This document shows positions 43,566 through 52,242 of a stretch of DNA of 64,000 bases, in pieces (position 1 is the stretch's first letter; every line of letters begins with the position of its first letter). The stretch lies in contig JAJFJS010000046.1 of assembly GCA_021773815.1 (NCBI GenBank), positions 1-64,000 of the forward strand, written 5' to 3'. The DNA is from Gammaproteobacteria bacterium. Its GTDB lineage: Bacteria; Pseudomonadota; Gammaproteobacteria; Steroidobacterales; GCA-2729495. The notes beneath the pieces are model-generated. The model had not been told where the DNA came from. It made no database searches and saw nothing but the letters and a program-made list of their open reading frames with translations. The translations under genes and the position numbers were made by a program.

Positions 43566-46087
43566 CAGAAATCCGCCCGGTAGCCCAGATAGATGTAGTA
43601 GTTCGTGGTATCGGTATCCACCACACCGCCGGTGCGGCTGCCCCGTTCGCCGCCGCCCTCAAGCTCGATTTCGTAGTGGCCTGCAAAGCGGTACTGAAGT
43701 CGCAGGCTGGGTATCAGCAACCATTCCGTGGAGCCATCAATGATGATCTCCCGCTGTGAAATCTCCAGCCGGGGGTTCAGTCGCCATCCGTGCGTAACGG
43801 GATACCTGGAGTCCAGGTAGACGGAGTAAATGCGGGTGGCGTAAGTATCCCCGTAGCGCAGACCGAGAATGGATACATCACCCTCGGTCAACAGGCTGGA
43901 TCCGACCAGGCTGGCGTATACGTAATACTCGTCACTGGAGTCCGGCAGCGCCAGGACGCCGCCGGACCCTGGCCCCTGGGCCAACTGAGTGAACATGAAG
44001 TCCCCGTTGACCTCCCATCGCTCTGCAAGCGGTCGGGAAAAACCGAGGGAGTAGGTCAGCATCTCGCCGGAACGGTCCAGCGCGAGATCGCGAATCTGTT
44101 CCTCTGTCAGTGATTGGCGTAGCTCATCGACAGTGCCGACTGTCTGGCCGATGAGAGCGTTCTCCGTCGTGAGCAACGGGGACCTGCGGTAATCGGCGGA
44201 GGCGCTGACCGTCAGTCCGCTGTCGAAGGACCGGTTGCCGAGCAGGTTAAAGCTGACAACCTTGTTGAATCCGATGTCGTAGTCGATGGCCCCGATCAGT
44301 GAACTGCGGTCGTCGATGTAACGGACCTGGCTACCCACGGACTGCCGGTTCTCGATGCCGTCTATCGTCAGGGTGTTGATGAACACGTTGGTCTCAAGGC
44401 CGCCCGGCAAGTTGGTGAAATCGACACTGGCACCATAAAGCGTCCGGTCGGTGTCGGGCCCGTCGGCGGATGTATAGACTGGATATCCCGCGGTGACGTT
44501 CAGGCGAATATCTGGCTGCATTTGCCAGGACACGTGCAACCCGTCGATCAGGCCCAGTACGCCATCGGTCTGTATCCTCTGGCGGCCCAGCCTGCCACTG
44601 AGCCCCGACTCCCAATCCTGCAGATCCACGTACAGGTTGTAGAAGCGGGACTGGCTGCCGGCGCCCCATTCGGGTTCGTCGATGTTGTACCGATAGGCTG
44701 CGGTGGTCCTGGTCGAAAACGTAAACCGCTTGCCGCGATAACGCGACACGAAATCGCCATCCGTGAGAAATACCGACTGCGACATCCAGCCACCCTGGCC
44801 GCCAAGGTCGCTGGAATTGTAGAGGACGTGCTGGGAGAAACTGCCGGTCGTGTCCCAGGGGCTCGCCCGAGCTGCCGTCGCCCGGTCGTCGCGGCTGATT
44901 TGCTCTGGCTTCTCGCGTGCCATCGTGAGCGCCGCCAGCCTTTGCCTGACGCGTGCGGTGTCGTCGGTGTCCGGGTAATCGTCGAGGTAACGCTGGTATT
45001 CCGCAACAGCAAGCTCGATTTCGCCGTTACGTTCGCGGGCGATGCCCAGCAATTCGCGCGCCGCAGCGGTCTCGAAGCCCGATGAGTCTTCCAGAATTCG
45101 TGATGTGAGTTCGATAGCGTGCGGATAGTCCTGGCCGATGATTGCCGCGCGCGTCTGTGAGAGCAGTTCAGTGACTTCGGGTTCGCTCAGCGTCGCCGGC
45201 CCCTGGCCGGCGACGGTCGCCGTTATCCGGTTCGACTCCGCGTTCGTAATCCCGGAGCCAGCCACCGCCGTGGCGCGTTCTGCCAGGGACACCGTGGTAA
45301 CCCACGCTTGTGGGTAGCGGCCGCGCAGAACCAGCCAGGCCGAGTGCGCCTCGTCTTCGGTCGCGAAGAACCCCAGTCGCAGACGATGCCATACCTGGTC
45401 ATCAACCTGCGTTTTCGTCATGTAAAGAATCTGCCCGCTTGGCGCGACGCCGGCGCCTTCGCCGCCGGGATCTATGCGCTCTTTCGTCGAGTACAGGTTT
45501 AGCGCAAACAAAGGCGTGACCGATGCCGCGACCGGCTTGGTTCGGCTCACCGCTGCTTTTGCGCGGGCCTCCGCACGGGCAATCAGCGCCGCGCTTTCTG
45601 CGGCAGCAGTGAGAGTCGCATCCGCCGCCGGCTGAGACGGCGCTGACCTCTTCACCGGCACCGGTTCCGATGGCGCTTTCACCAGCAGTCGCAGACTGCG
45701 CAGGTCGCTGGTCTGGTCGACCGTGAGCAGCACGGCGCGGTTGAATTGCAGCCGCAGTATTGCCTCGGTGCCGCCTCGGGCCGTGTACTCAATTTCCTCC
45801 AGGGCAGCCAGCTCCCGGCCCGGCGGCCGGGTGGCCTCGCTGATGGAATCCGCTGCGCACCGATCCATGCGCATGAGCGTGATCTCGCTGCGCGCGGCCG
45901 CGGTTATCGGCAATTGGTGCAGGAACCGGTTCGGACACGCGAAGCGGATGACCACTTCGGTCGTATCGCCGGATTTCGCGATCTGTGTGACGATGATCTC
46001 GGCCTGCGCCGCAAGGGCCGTGCCCCAGGCGAAGGCAAGCAAACCGGTCAGCAGCCAGTCAGCAAGTCCACGGGTAACAATGTGCAT
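43565..46087 (-). CDS. SPOR-TPR-beta-barrel outer-membrane protein
   Basis: From 46087 the protein has 840 residues: signal peptide (WLLTGLLAFAWGTALAAQA), a beta-domain, then a SPOR domain at about residues 190-270 (DDQVWHRLRLGFFATEDEAH ... YPQAWVTTV), TPR helices at about 300-390 (AVAEYQRYLDDYPDTDDTAR) and, from about residue 410 to the end, alternating beta-strands ending in Phe (YIYLGYRADF), as in outer-membrane barrels. An upstream in-frame ATG at 46198 adds 37 residues without sense. It may act as the porin of an electron conduit with the neighbouring multiheme cytochromes, or as an unrelated exporter; no heme motif is present. Confidence 0.7.
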   Translation of the reverse strand: MHIVTRGLADWLLTGLLAFAWGTALAAQAEIIVTQIAKSGDTTEVVIRFACPNRFLHQLPITAAARSEITLMRMDRCAADSISEATRPPGRELAALEEIEYTARGGTEAILRLQFNRAVLLTVDQTSDLRSLRLLVKAPSEPVPVKRSAPSQPAADATLTAAAESAALIARAEARAKAAVSRTKPVAASVTPLFALNLYSTKERIDPGGEGAGVAPSGQILYMTKTQVDDQVWHRLRLGFFATEDEAHSAWLVLRGRYPQAWVTTVSLAERATAVAGSGITNAESNRITATVAGQGPATLSEPEVTELLSQTRAAIIGQDYPHAIELTSRILEDSSGFETAAARELLGIARERNGEIELAVAEYQRYLDDYPDTDDTARVRQRLAALTMAREKPEQISRDDRATAARASPWDTTGSFSQHVLYNSSDLGGQGGWMSQSVFLTDGDFVSRYRGKRFTFSTRTTAAYRYNIDEPEWGAGSQSRFYNLYVDLQDWESGLSGRLGRQRIQTDGVLGLIDGLHVSWQMQPDIRLNVTAGYPVYTSADGPDTDRTLYGASVDFTNLPGGLETNVFINTLTIDGIENRQSVGSQVRYIDDRSSLIGAIDYDIGFNKVVSFNLLGNRSFDSGLTVSASADYRRSPLLTTENALIGQTVGTVDELRQSLTEEQIRDLALDRSGEMLTYSLGFSRPLAERWEVNGDFMFTQLAQGPGSGGVLALPDSSDEYYVYASLVGSSLLTEGDVSILGLRYGDTYATRIYSVYLDSRYPVTHGWRLNPRLEISQREIIIDGSTEWLLIPSLRLQYRFAGHYEIELEGGGERGSRTGGVVDTDTTNYYIYLGYRADF

Positions 46088-46188
46088 TCTGCAAGTGCTG
46101 CGCTGGTTGGCGCTGACGATGCAGTAACAGGCCCGGCTGATCAGGCGGGCGAAGCCGGTGCCGGAAGGTTGCCAGGGCCGCATTATTT

Positions 46189-46866
46189 CTAGCGACATTC
46201 AGCCGCAGGTGCGATGGCAGCAATTGCACAGATCGACGCTGTTGAGAAATGCCAGTCTCCGGTCGGCGGTATTTTTGTCGTCGCGGCAACCCGCGTGTTC
46301 GCCGGCGATTCCGGCGCATCGAGGGCGATGATCAACCAGGTATTCGTGCGATGGCACAACTCGCACTGATTGGATGCAGTCGGGTGATCGGGCGGCTTGC
46401 CCGCGACGCCCATGTTGTTGTGGCAACTACGACAACTGCCCAGAACCTGCGTGTGGTCTACCTTGAAGACCGGCGCCCAACTGGCCTCGCGATGACACTC
46501 CTGGCACTGGGTGGTCGATCGAATGTGTTTGAGCGGCACCGGCGTCGCTTTCACAAGGCCGGCCTGGCTGTGGCACGCAACACATTGGCGAGGCGTTCCC
46601 TTGAAAATGCCCGCGACATGGCAGCTTTCGCAATCTGCGCGTCGATGAGCGCCATCGAGGGGCCAGCCGGTGGTGAAATGGTCAAACCCGGAACGGGCGT
46701 TCGATTCAGCGAATGCGCTTCCCGTGACCAGCGCAAGACATCCGATACTCGCGGCGAGGAACAACGCAAACGATCGTTTTTGGTTGGTGTTAATGGTGAA
46801 CTCCCGTTCCGAGCGGCAACGCTTTGGAAACCATTTGGCCGGTCGGTGGCAGCGGGCTGCCGTCAT
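46189..46866 (-). CDS. Periplasmic multiheme c-type cytochrome, about five hemes, C-terminus probably frameshifted
   Basis: The frame encodes 225 residues with a signal peptide (FALFLAASIGCLALVTGSAF) and five CxxCH sites (CESCH, CVACH, CQECH, CRSCH, CELCH) spaced 18-30 residues apart, each with nearby His for axial ligation. The last 45 residues lose the pattern, yet another minus-strand frame at 46199-46230 reads DLCNCCHRTCG, a further CxxCH, so a frameshift probably removed at least one heme. The start is uncertain: the ATG at 46866 leaves 20 residues before the signal peptide. Lies between the 27-heme lipoprotein and the outer-membrane protein. Confidence 0.75.
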   Translation of the reverse strand: MTAARCHRPAKWFPKRCRSEREFTINTNQKRSFALFLAASIGCLALVTGSAFAESNARSGFDHFTTGWPLDGAHRRADCESCHVAGIFKGTPRQCVACHSQAGLVKATPVPLKHIRSTTQCQECHREASWAPVFKVDHTQVLGSCRSCHNNMGVAGKPPDHPTASNQCELCHRTNTWLIIALDAPESPANTRVAATTKIPPTGDWHFSTASICAIAAIAPAAECR

Positions 46867-46994
46867 CTCCCGGCCGGAATGAATAACCTGAAATGCACAC
46901 TCCGGGCTTCAGGCGCCCCGGCATCACGCGTTTAACCAGGCAGCTCGCTGACGATTTGCCATGGGCGGTCCGGCCGGGCCTGTTCAGCATTCCG

Positions 46995-49481
46995 TTACGG
47001 CTCATCCCATTTTCCGCCCGAAAATTTTGTCGTTGATGCGTTCCAGGTTGGATAACTCGGCCGGTGACAGCCGGAGTTATTGCAGTCCTTTGTGTTACTG
47101 GTGCTTCTGTGATCCTTGGTCGTGACTGAAGCCGATGTTTCTGTTTGTCCTTTGTAGTGACAGTAGACACACTTGACACCGGTCACCGGATACAAGTGAT
47201 CGTAGTCGATAATTTTTGCGCTCGTGTTTGTGCCATGACAGGACGCGCACGTAATGCCCGTTTTTGCCGAATCAATGACAGGGTGAGGCGCCGTGATATT
47301 GCCCCAGGATGATTTGCCGCTCGGTGGTGTAAGCACAACAACCGATGGAATTGCCGAGGCACCGGTCCACTTTTGTCCGGCAAATGCGTGGCAACTCTTG
47401 CAATCACTGAGTCCCGGCTGCGAATGGTCAAAGGCAGAAGCGTTGGGCGCCGGTTTGGTGATGGTATGGCATGTCGTACAGCTTCCCGGTACCGGACTGT
47501 GGCTGAAGCTGCCCCCGGTCCAGTCCGTTTGCGTCGCGCTCTTCACGATATGGCAGCTGACGCAGTCTCCGGCAACCAGATTGTGCAGGAAATCATTCTG
47601 GTAGGTCCTGCCGTCCGTTGAAACACCGGTCCCGCGCACAGCGGCCGCGGGTTTCTGGCCGATGTGGCAGCCCGAACAGGTCGTCGGCTTGGGTACGTGG
47701 CTGAAATTTCCGCCCGTCCAGTCGGTCTGCGTTGCGCTCTTCATCGCATGGCAACTCTTGCAATCGCCCGTGCCTGAAATTGCGTGATCGAACGGCGGTG
47801 AGCCGACCGGTCCCGTCGGCCGCCGATACTCGTGGCAGGTTGCGCAAGCCGTGATGGCGCTCGTGTGGGTGAAATTACCACCCGTCCAGTCTGTCTTCGT
47901 CGGACTCTTCACGGCATGACACTCGACGCAATCTCCCGAGCCGCCCAGGGCATGATCAAAAATGGGCGAGCCGGCCGGGCCGATGGGCCGCTGATTGACG
48001 TGGCAAACCGTGCATTGTCCCGGATTCGGACTGTGCAAATAGATGCCGGGCGCCCAGGCGACGCCGGGGTCCAGGTGGCAGTTCTTGCAATCGGTCGCGG
48101 CGATCACGGCATGCAGGAATTGATTCGGCTCAGCGGGGTGGCCGGGCCAGGCAACGTCGATGGCAACGGTCGGACGCTCGGGAGCGTGACAGCTGTCGCA
48201 GCGTGTGCCCGGCGGTAACGTGCTGTGATCGATGCCGGCCGCACCCTGCCATGTAATGCCGGGATTTTGGTGACAGTCCGCGCATTCGCCTGTGCCGTTC
48301 GTCAAGTGATCGAAACCCGTGCTGGTCGGCGCCGCCGGGCGTTGTGCAAGGTGGCAGCCGATGCAGGTCGTCGGTGCCGGATTGTGATCGAAGTTGCCGC
48401 CGCTCCAGTCTGTCTGCGTAGCGCTCTTGACGATGTGACAACTCGTGCAATCGCCCGTTCCGGCAATGGCGTGATCAAACGCGGGATTGCCGATCAGTCC
48501 GGTGGGCCGATCGCCGATGTGACAGTCCAGGCAAGCGGCCGGAGCAGGACTGTGCGAGAAGCTGCCACCGGACCAGTCGATCTGTGTGGCGCTCTTGGGC
48601 AGATGACAGCTGACGCAATCACCCGTGCCGCCCTTGGCATGATCAAACGGCGGAAATCCCGCAGGGCCGACCGGGCGCTTGCCCAGATGACAGTCGATGC
48701 AGTTGGCAGGGGCCGGGCTGTGGCTGAAGCCGCCACCGCTCCAGTCAGTTTGCGTTGCACTCGGCAACAGGTGACAGCTTTTGCAATCGCCGGTTCCGGC
48801 GACGGCGTGATCGAACGGCGGATTGCCCACCGGCCCCGTCGGGCGAGTGCCCGCATGACAGTCAGAACAGTTCTCCGGCGCAGGTGAGTGAGTGAAGAAG
48901 CCGCCGCTCCAGCTCACGCCTACATTGAAATGACAACCCGCACAATCACCTCTGCCGCCGGCGTCGTGCGAGAAACCGCTCACAACCTGAGTCGGACGCT
49001 GTGCCGAGTGGCATTCGGCGCAACTGATGGGCAGGGGCTCATGGGCATAGGTTGCGTTGGTCCAGGTGACTCCCGCTCCGGCCGCGTGACAGGCCGCACA
49101 GTCCCCGACGCCCGGATAGGTGTGGAGCATTTTGTTGTTTACAAGAGCGGCGGGTCGTGATGCGAGGTGACAGTTGTCACACGTCTCAGGAACCGGAGAG
49201 TGACTGAAGGCTATAAAGGTTCGCCAGTTGGCGCCTCCCGCAATGTGACATTCGCCACAATCGCGGTCGCCGCCGTGAATGATGGGCGCACCTGTCGTCA
49301 CGTCAATCTGCGGAGCCGGCCGGTCGACAGCGTGACAGCTCAGGCACGCCGTGCCGCCGAAAGCCGAGTGGTCGGGAATCCCACTCGCAAGCGAACCATT
49401 CACCTGCTCGGGTGACGGCTTGTTCAGACAGCTGCTCAGCGCAAATCCTAGCAACAGGATGAGCCCGGTTCGGCTCAGCAT
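46995..49481 (-). CDS. Giant multiheme c-type cytochrome lipoprotein (26 CxxCH plus one CX4CH)
   Basis: The ATG at 49481 gives 828 residues with a lipoprotein signal (GLILLLGFALSSC). The open frame extends to a GTG at 49691 that has a good AAGGTGG site, so the true start is open; I favour the signal-peptide start. I count 26 CxxCH motifs and a final CNNSGCH (CX4CH). Much of the protein is a 56-residue two-heme repeat: FDHA-x2-GTGDC-x2-CH, SATQTDW-[ST]-GG-x-F, SHSPAP-x2-C-x2-CH, RP-x-GP. No catalytic domain is visible, so it should carry electrons, at the outer-membrane inner face or the cell surface. Confidence 0.9.
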   Translation of the reverse strand: MLSRTGLILLLGFALSSCLNKPSPEQVNGSLASGIPDHSAFGGTACLSCHAVDRPAPQIDVTTGAPIIHGGDRDCGECHIAGGANWRTFIAFSHSPVPETCDNCHLASRPAALVNNKMLHTYPGVGDCAACHAAGAGVTWTNATYAHEPLPISCAECHSAQRPTQVVSGFSHDAGGRGDCAGCHFNVGVSWSGGFFTHSPAPENCSDCHAGTRPTGPVGNPPFDHAVAGTGDCKSCHLLPSATQTDWSGGGFSHSPAPANCIDCHLGKRPVGPAGFPPFDHAKGGTGDCVSCHLPKSATQIDWSGGSFSHSPAPAACLDCHIGDRPTGLIGNPAFDHAIAGTGDCTSCHIVKSATQTDWSGGNFDHNPAPTTCIGCHLAQRPAAPTSTGFDHLTNGTGECADCHQNPGITWQGAAGIDHSTLPPGTRCDSCHAPERPTVAIDVAWPGHPAEPNQFLHAVIAATDCKNCHLDPGVAWAPGIYLHSPNPGQCTVCHVNQRPIGPAGSPIFDHALGGSGDCVECHAVKSPTKTDWTGGNFTHTSAITACATCHEYRRPTGPVGSPPFDHAISGTGDCKSCHAMKSATQTDWTGGNFSHVPKPTTCSGCHIGQKPAAAVRGTGVSTDGRTYQNDFLHNLVAGDCVSCHIVKSATQTDWTGGSFSHSPVPGSCTTCHTITKPAPNASAFDHSQPGLSDCKSCHAFAGQKWTGASAIPSVVVLTPPSGKSSWGNITAPHPVIDSAKTGITCASCHGTNTSAKIIDYDHLYPVTGVKCVYCHYKGQTETSASVTTKDHRSTSNTKDCNNSGCHRPSYPTWNASTTKFSGGKWDEP

Positions 49482-49722
49482 GCGCAGTAATGGATGCGAA
49501 TTTGCGGCGGTGTGATTCGTGGTGCCGGGGTTACGAAGCGGCCGGTAAAATCGGGCTGCGGCCGCCGTGCAGCGGCCGACCAATGTCGCGCGGCTTGAGT
49601 GAACCGGCTGCATACAAAAGGGTTGCAGCCGATCCTGCGCGCCGACATCAGGCCGGGACTCTATTTCGGCAATAGTGCTCGTTTCGTTCACGTGTCAACC
49701 ACCTTCTTGCCCCGCACGGAGA

Positions 49723-51036
49723 TCATGCTTCACCGAACTTGGTATTAACCTCGACGCCGATATCGCGCAGGAAGCCTGTCGGCAAGATGCCGCCCGCGTT
49801 AATGATCAGGGCATCGTTATCGATGTCGAAGTTCCGGCCGCCCTGGGTCAAACGCACACGATCCGGTTCGATCTGCTGAACCTGTGACTGCATCAGAACG
49901 GTCACATGCCCGTGTTTCTCAGCCGCCTCTATGCGCTCGCGATTCTTTGACTTGGCGCGGCTGAACGCGGCGGAACGGTAAGATAGCGTCACGACAGCAC
50001 CCGGTATTTCGGCGATCGAACAGGCCGCCTCTATTGCGCTATCGCCGCCGCCGATGACCAGCACACGCTGGTCTCTGTACTGCTCCGGGTCATCGAGCCG
50101 GTAGGTGACCTTCGGCAACTCCTCACCGGGCACCTCGAGTTTTCTTGGCGTACCTCGCCGTCCGATAGCCAGCAGGACCGTGCGGGCGCGATATTGCCGC
50201 TTGTCGGTCACGATGACGAAACTGTCACCTTCCCTGGTAATCGAATCGACTTTTTCCTTGTAGCTGATCCTGACTCCGGTATCTCGTTCGATCTTCTGCC
50301 AGAATTCGAGTAATTGTTCCTTGGTGGTGTCCTTGAAGCGAAATTGACCGACGAGCGGCAGCTTGGCCGGCGCCGTCATGACAAGCTTGCGACGCGGGAA
50401 ATGCGCGACGGTTCCGCCCAGCGCATCCTGCTCTATGGTTGCGTATTTGAGGCCTTGTTCCATGGCCGCGAGCGATGCCGATATGCCGGCCGGGCCGGCA
50501 CCGACAATCAGCGTGTCCAGTGTTTCGGTTTCGGTGTTTCCCTTCATTCCGGATATCGCCCGCATTGCCTGGCTGCCCTGTTCGATCGCATTTCGAATCA
50601 AGCCCATGCCGCCGAGTTCGCCGGCGATAAACAGTCCCGGAACATTGGTTTCGAAATTTGCTGAGACGTGAGGGATATCAACACCACGTTTTTCGGTGCC
50701 GAAAACCAGGCTGATCGCACCTTCCGGGCAAGACGCAAAGCACGCGCCATGGCCTATGCAATCTGTCGGGCTGACCAGTTCGGCCTTGCCGTGTATTAGC
50801 CCGAGCACCCGGTGCCCGGGCATTTCCGGGCAGGCATTGATGCATGCGGAACAACCAATGCATTTGAGCGGGTCGATGACAGGGTGCAGAGAGGGTGGTT
50901 CGGTGAGGCCCGATGCGCGCGAATCCTCACGCACCCGGACGCTTTCCAAATGCTGCGCTTTACTGCGTCGCACATAGAAATACAGGATCAACGCCAGCGG
51001 CACCATATAGATCAGTGTCATTGAGGAATCAGGCAT
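49723..51036 (-). CDS. Membrane-anchored FeS/FAD pyridine-nucleotide oxidoreductase
   Basis: From 51036 (MPDSSMTLIYMV) about 437 residues: an N-terminal membrane helix (TLIYMVPLALILYFYVRR), a ferredoxin-like domain with CIGCSACINACP and the variant CIGHGACFASCP, then a thioredoxin-reductase-like two-dinucleotide domain with FAD motif VGAGPAGISASLAA and NAD(P) motif VIGGGDSAIEAA. The disulfide CxxC of thioredoxin reductase is absent. It should oxidise or reduce NAD(P)H at the inner membrane, with FeS clusters passing electrons onward. An earlier ATG at 51093 is possible. First gene of the minus-strand side, divergent from the cytochrome b-like gene. Confidence 0.82.
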   Translation of the reverse strand: MPDSSMTLIYMVPLALILYFYVRRSKAQHLESVRVREDSRASGLTEPPSLHPVIDPLKCIGCSACINACPEMPGHRVLGLIHGKAELVSPTDCIGHGACFASCPEGAISLVFGTEKRGVDIPHVSANFETNVPGLFIAGELGGMGLIRNAIEQGSQAMRAISGMKGNTETETLDTLIVGAGPAGISASLAAMEQGLKYATIEQDALGGTVAHFPRRKLVMTAPAKLPLVGQFRFKDTTKEQLLEFWQKIERDTGVRISYKEKVDSITREGDSFVIVTDKRQYRARTVLLAIGRRGTPRKLEVPGEELPKVTYRLDDPEQYRDQRVLVIGGGDSAIEAACSIAEIPGAVVTLSYRSAAFSRAKSKNRERIEAAEKHGHVTVLMQSQVQQIEPDRVRLTQGGRNFDIDNDALIINAGGILPTGFLRDIGVEVNTKFGEA

Positions 51037-51322
51037 CGGCTGAAATCGACTCGATTGAGTGACGAGACGGCAGTGTGAATACGGGGCTCTCATACCGGCG
51101 TGATGTCCGTCACATTACCCTTTAAGGCCCCTGTCTATAATCGCTCCGGGCTGGCCGGCTCACGCTCTGGCAGGACGCCTGCATTTACATAATCAGAGCC
51201 CAGGGCTGCCGAGTGTTGCGTTATAGTGCTTAAGATGCACAATAAAGCATATTTATGCAAGCCCATAGAGGCGGGATTCTCCCGCCGGGCGATTCAAATG
51301 CCCGTTACCAAGGGTTCCTGAT
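51037..51322. promoter_or_regulatory. Divergent control region of the multiheme cytochrome cluster
   Basis: A 286-base gap between divergent starts. On the plus strand TATAAT occurs at 51136-51141, with a poor -35, and TATAGT at 51222-51227. GCATATTTATGC (51247-51258) is palindromic, and a 7-bp stem GGCGGGA / TCCCGCC with a three-base loop lies at 51270-51286, 36 bases before the plus-strand start. No TTGAT-N4-ATCAA FNR box was found. Which elements act is unknown. Confidence 0.4.
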
Positions 51323-52237
51323 ATGACCGATGCATCGACGATCTGGCCGGCGGAGAGTCTCGATCAAAAGGGCCGCAGGGCCCGCGTTTCGACGCGCTTT
51401 TTCGGCGCGCCCTGGGCAGTCATCGGATCTGCGCTGGCCGCGTTTGCCATCTACGTCGGCTGGCGATTCAGGGCAGACATGATGATCGACCCGGGCCAGG
51501 GGCTCGGGTATGCGCTCGGCATCGCGGGCGGCGTCCCGATGCTCCTGCTATTGCTGTATTCATTTCGGAAACGTCTGCGGTTCATGCGTCATTTCGGTCC
51601 GACCAGGTATTGGTTCCGGACCCATATGCAGTTCGGAATCATCGGGCCTGTCATCATTCTGTACCACTGCAACTTTCAGGTCGAAGCTCTGAATTCGCGG
51701 GTGGCGCTTTACTGCACATTGCTGGTCGCCGGCAGCGGGCTCGTCGGACGCTATCTGTATGCCCAGATTCATGATGGTCTGTATGGTCGCAAGGCTTCTC
51801 TCCGGGAATTGACCAAACAGCTGGGTGCTTCCTCGGCAAGCCTTTCTTCGCGAGATGGTTTTATCGACGATATCCGCGAGCAATTGAGTGAGTTGTCCAG
51901 GCAAGTGCTGACGCCGCCCGACTCAGTGTGGGAAAGTATCTACCGGCCCGTCGTTTTAGGCTTCGAGACTCGCTTTCTCTATTATCGTTTGAGCTGGATG
52001 ATTCGGCGCCGTCTTATTGCGCAGTCCGTAGCATCGCCGGTCGTGGCGCAGCACCGGGAACGATTGACATCGGCGACGCAGAAATTCCTCAAGACACATC
52101 TGGGCCATGCGCGGCGGGTCGCCTGGTTTAGTGCTTATGAGCGTCTGTTTTCGCTCTGGCACATCATTCATGTCCCGTTTTTCATCATGATGCTGATCTC
52201 AGCACTCGTGCATGTGCTTGCTGTTCATTTGTATTGA
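51323..52237 (+). CDS. Cytochrome b-like integral membrane protein
   Basis: A 304-residue protein with about five membrane helices near residues 30-48, 63-82, 104-120, 128-145 and 278-300. Histidines cluster at the membrane faces: MRHFGPTRYWFRTHMQFG, IILYHCNF, and a C-terminal WHIIHVPFFIMM ... LVHVLAVH. This pattern suits heme b ligation as in ferric-reductase-like or diheme cytochrome b proteins, but the family is not identified with certainty. A soluble helical part (about residues 150-260) faces one side. The 21-heme cytochrome gene begins six bases after its stop, so they are co-transcribed and likely partners. Confidence 0.7.
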   Translation: MTDASTIWPAESLDQKGRRARVSTRFFGAPWAVIGSALAAFAIYVGWRFRADMMIDPGQGLGYALGIAGGVPMLLLLLYSFRKRLRFMRHFGPTRYWFRTHMQFGIIGPVIILYHCNFQVEALNSRVALYCTLLVAGSGLVGRYLYAQIHDGLYGRKASLRELTKQLGASSASLSSRDGFIDDIREQLSELSRQVLTPPDSVWESIYRPVVLGFETRFLYYRLSWMIRRRLIAQSVASPVVAQHRERLTSATQKFLKTHLGHARRVAWFSAYERLFSLWHIIHVPFFIMMLISALVHVLAVHLY

Positions 52238-52242
52238 GTACA

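Noticed and set aside
46995-49481. Regular DNA repeats that might suggest a CRISPR array
   Set aside because: The period (about 168 bases) is codon-based and the repeats encode heme motifs; no unique spacers between identical short repeats.
51136-51141. TATAAT as a firm promoter for the cytochrome b-like gene
   Set aside because: The -35 region at proper spacing is poor and it lies 180 bases upstream; kept only as a note in the control region.
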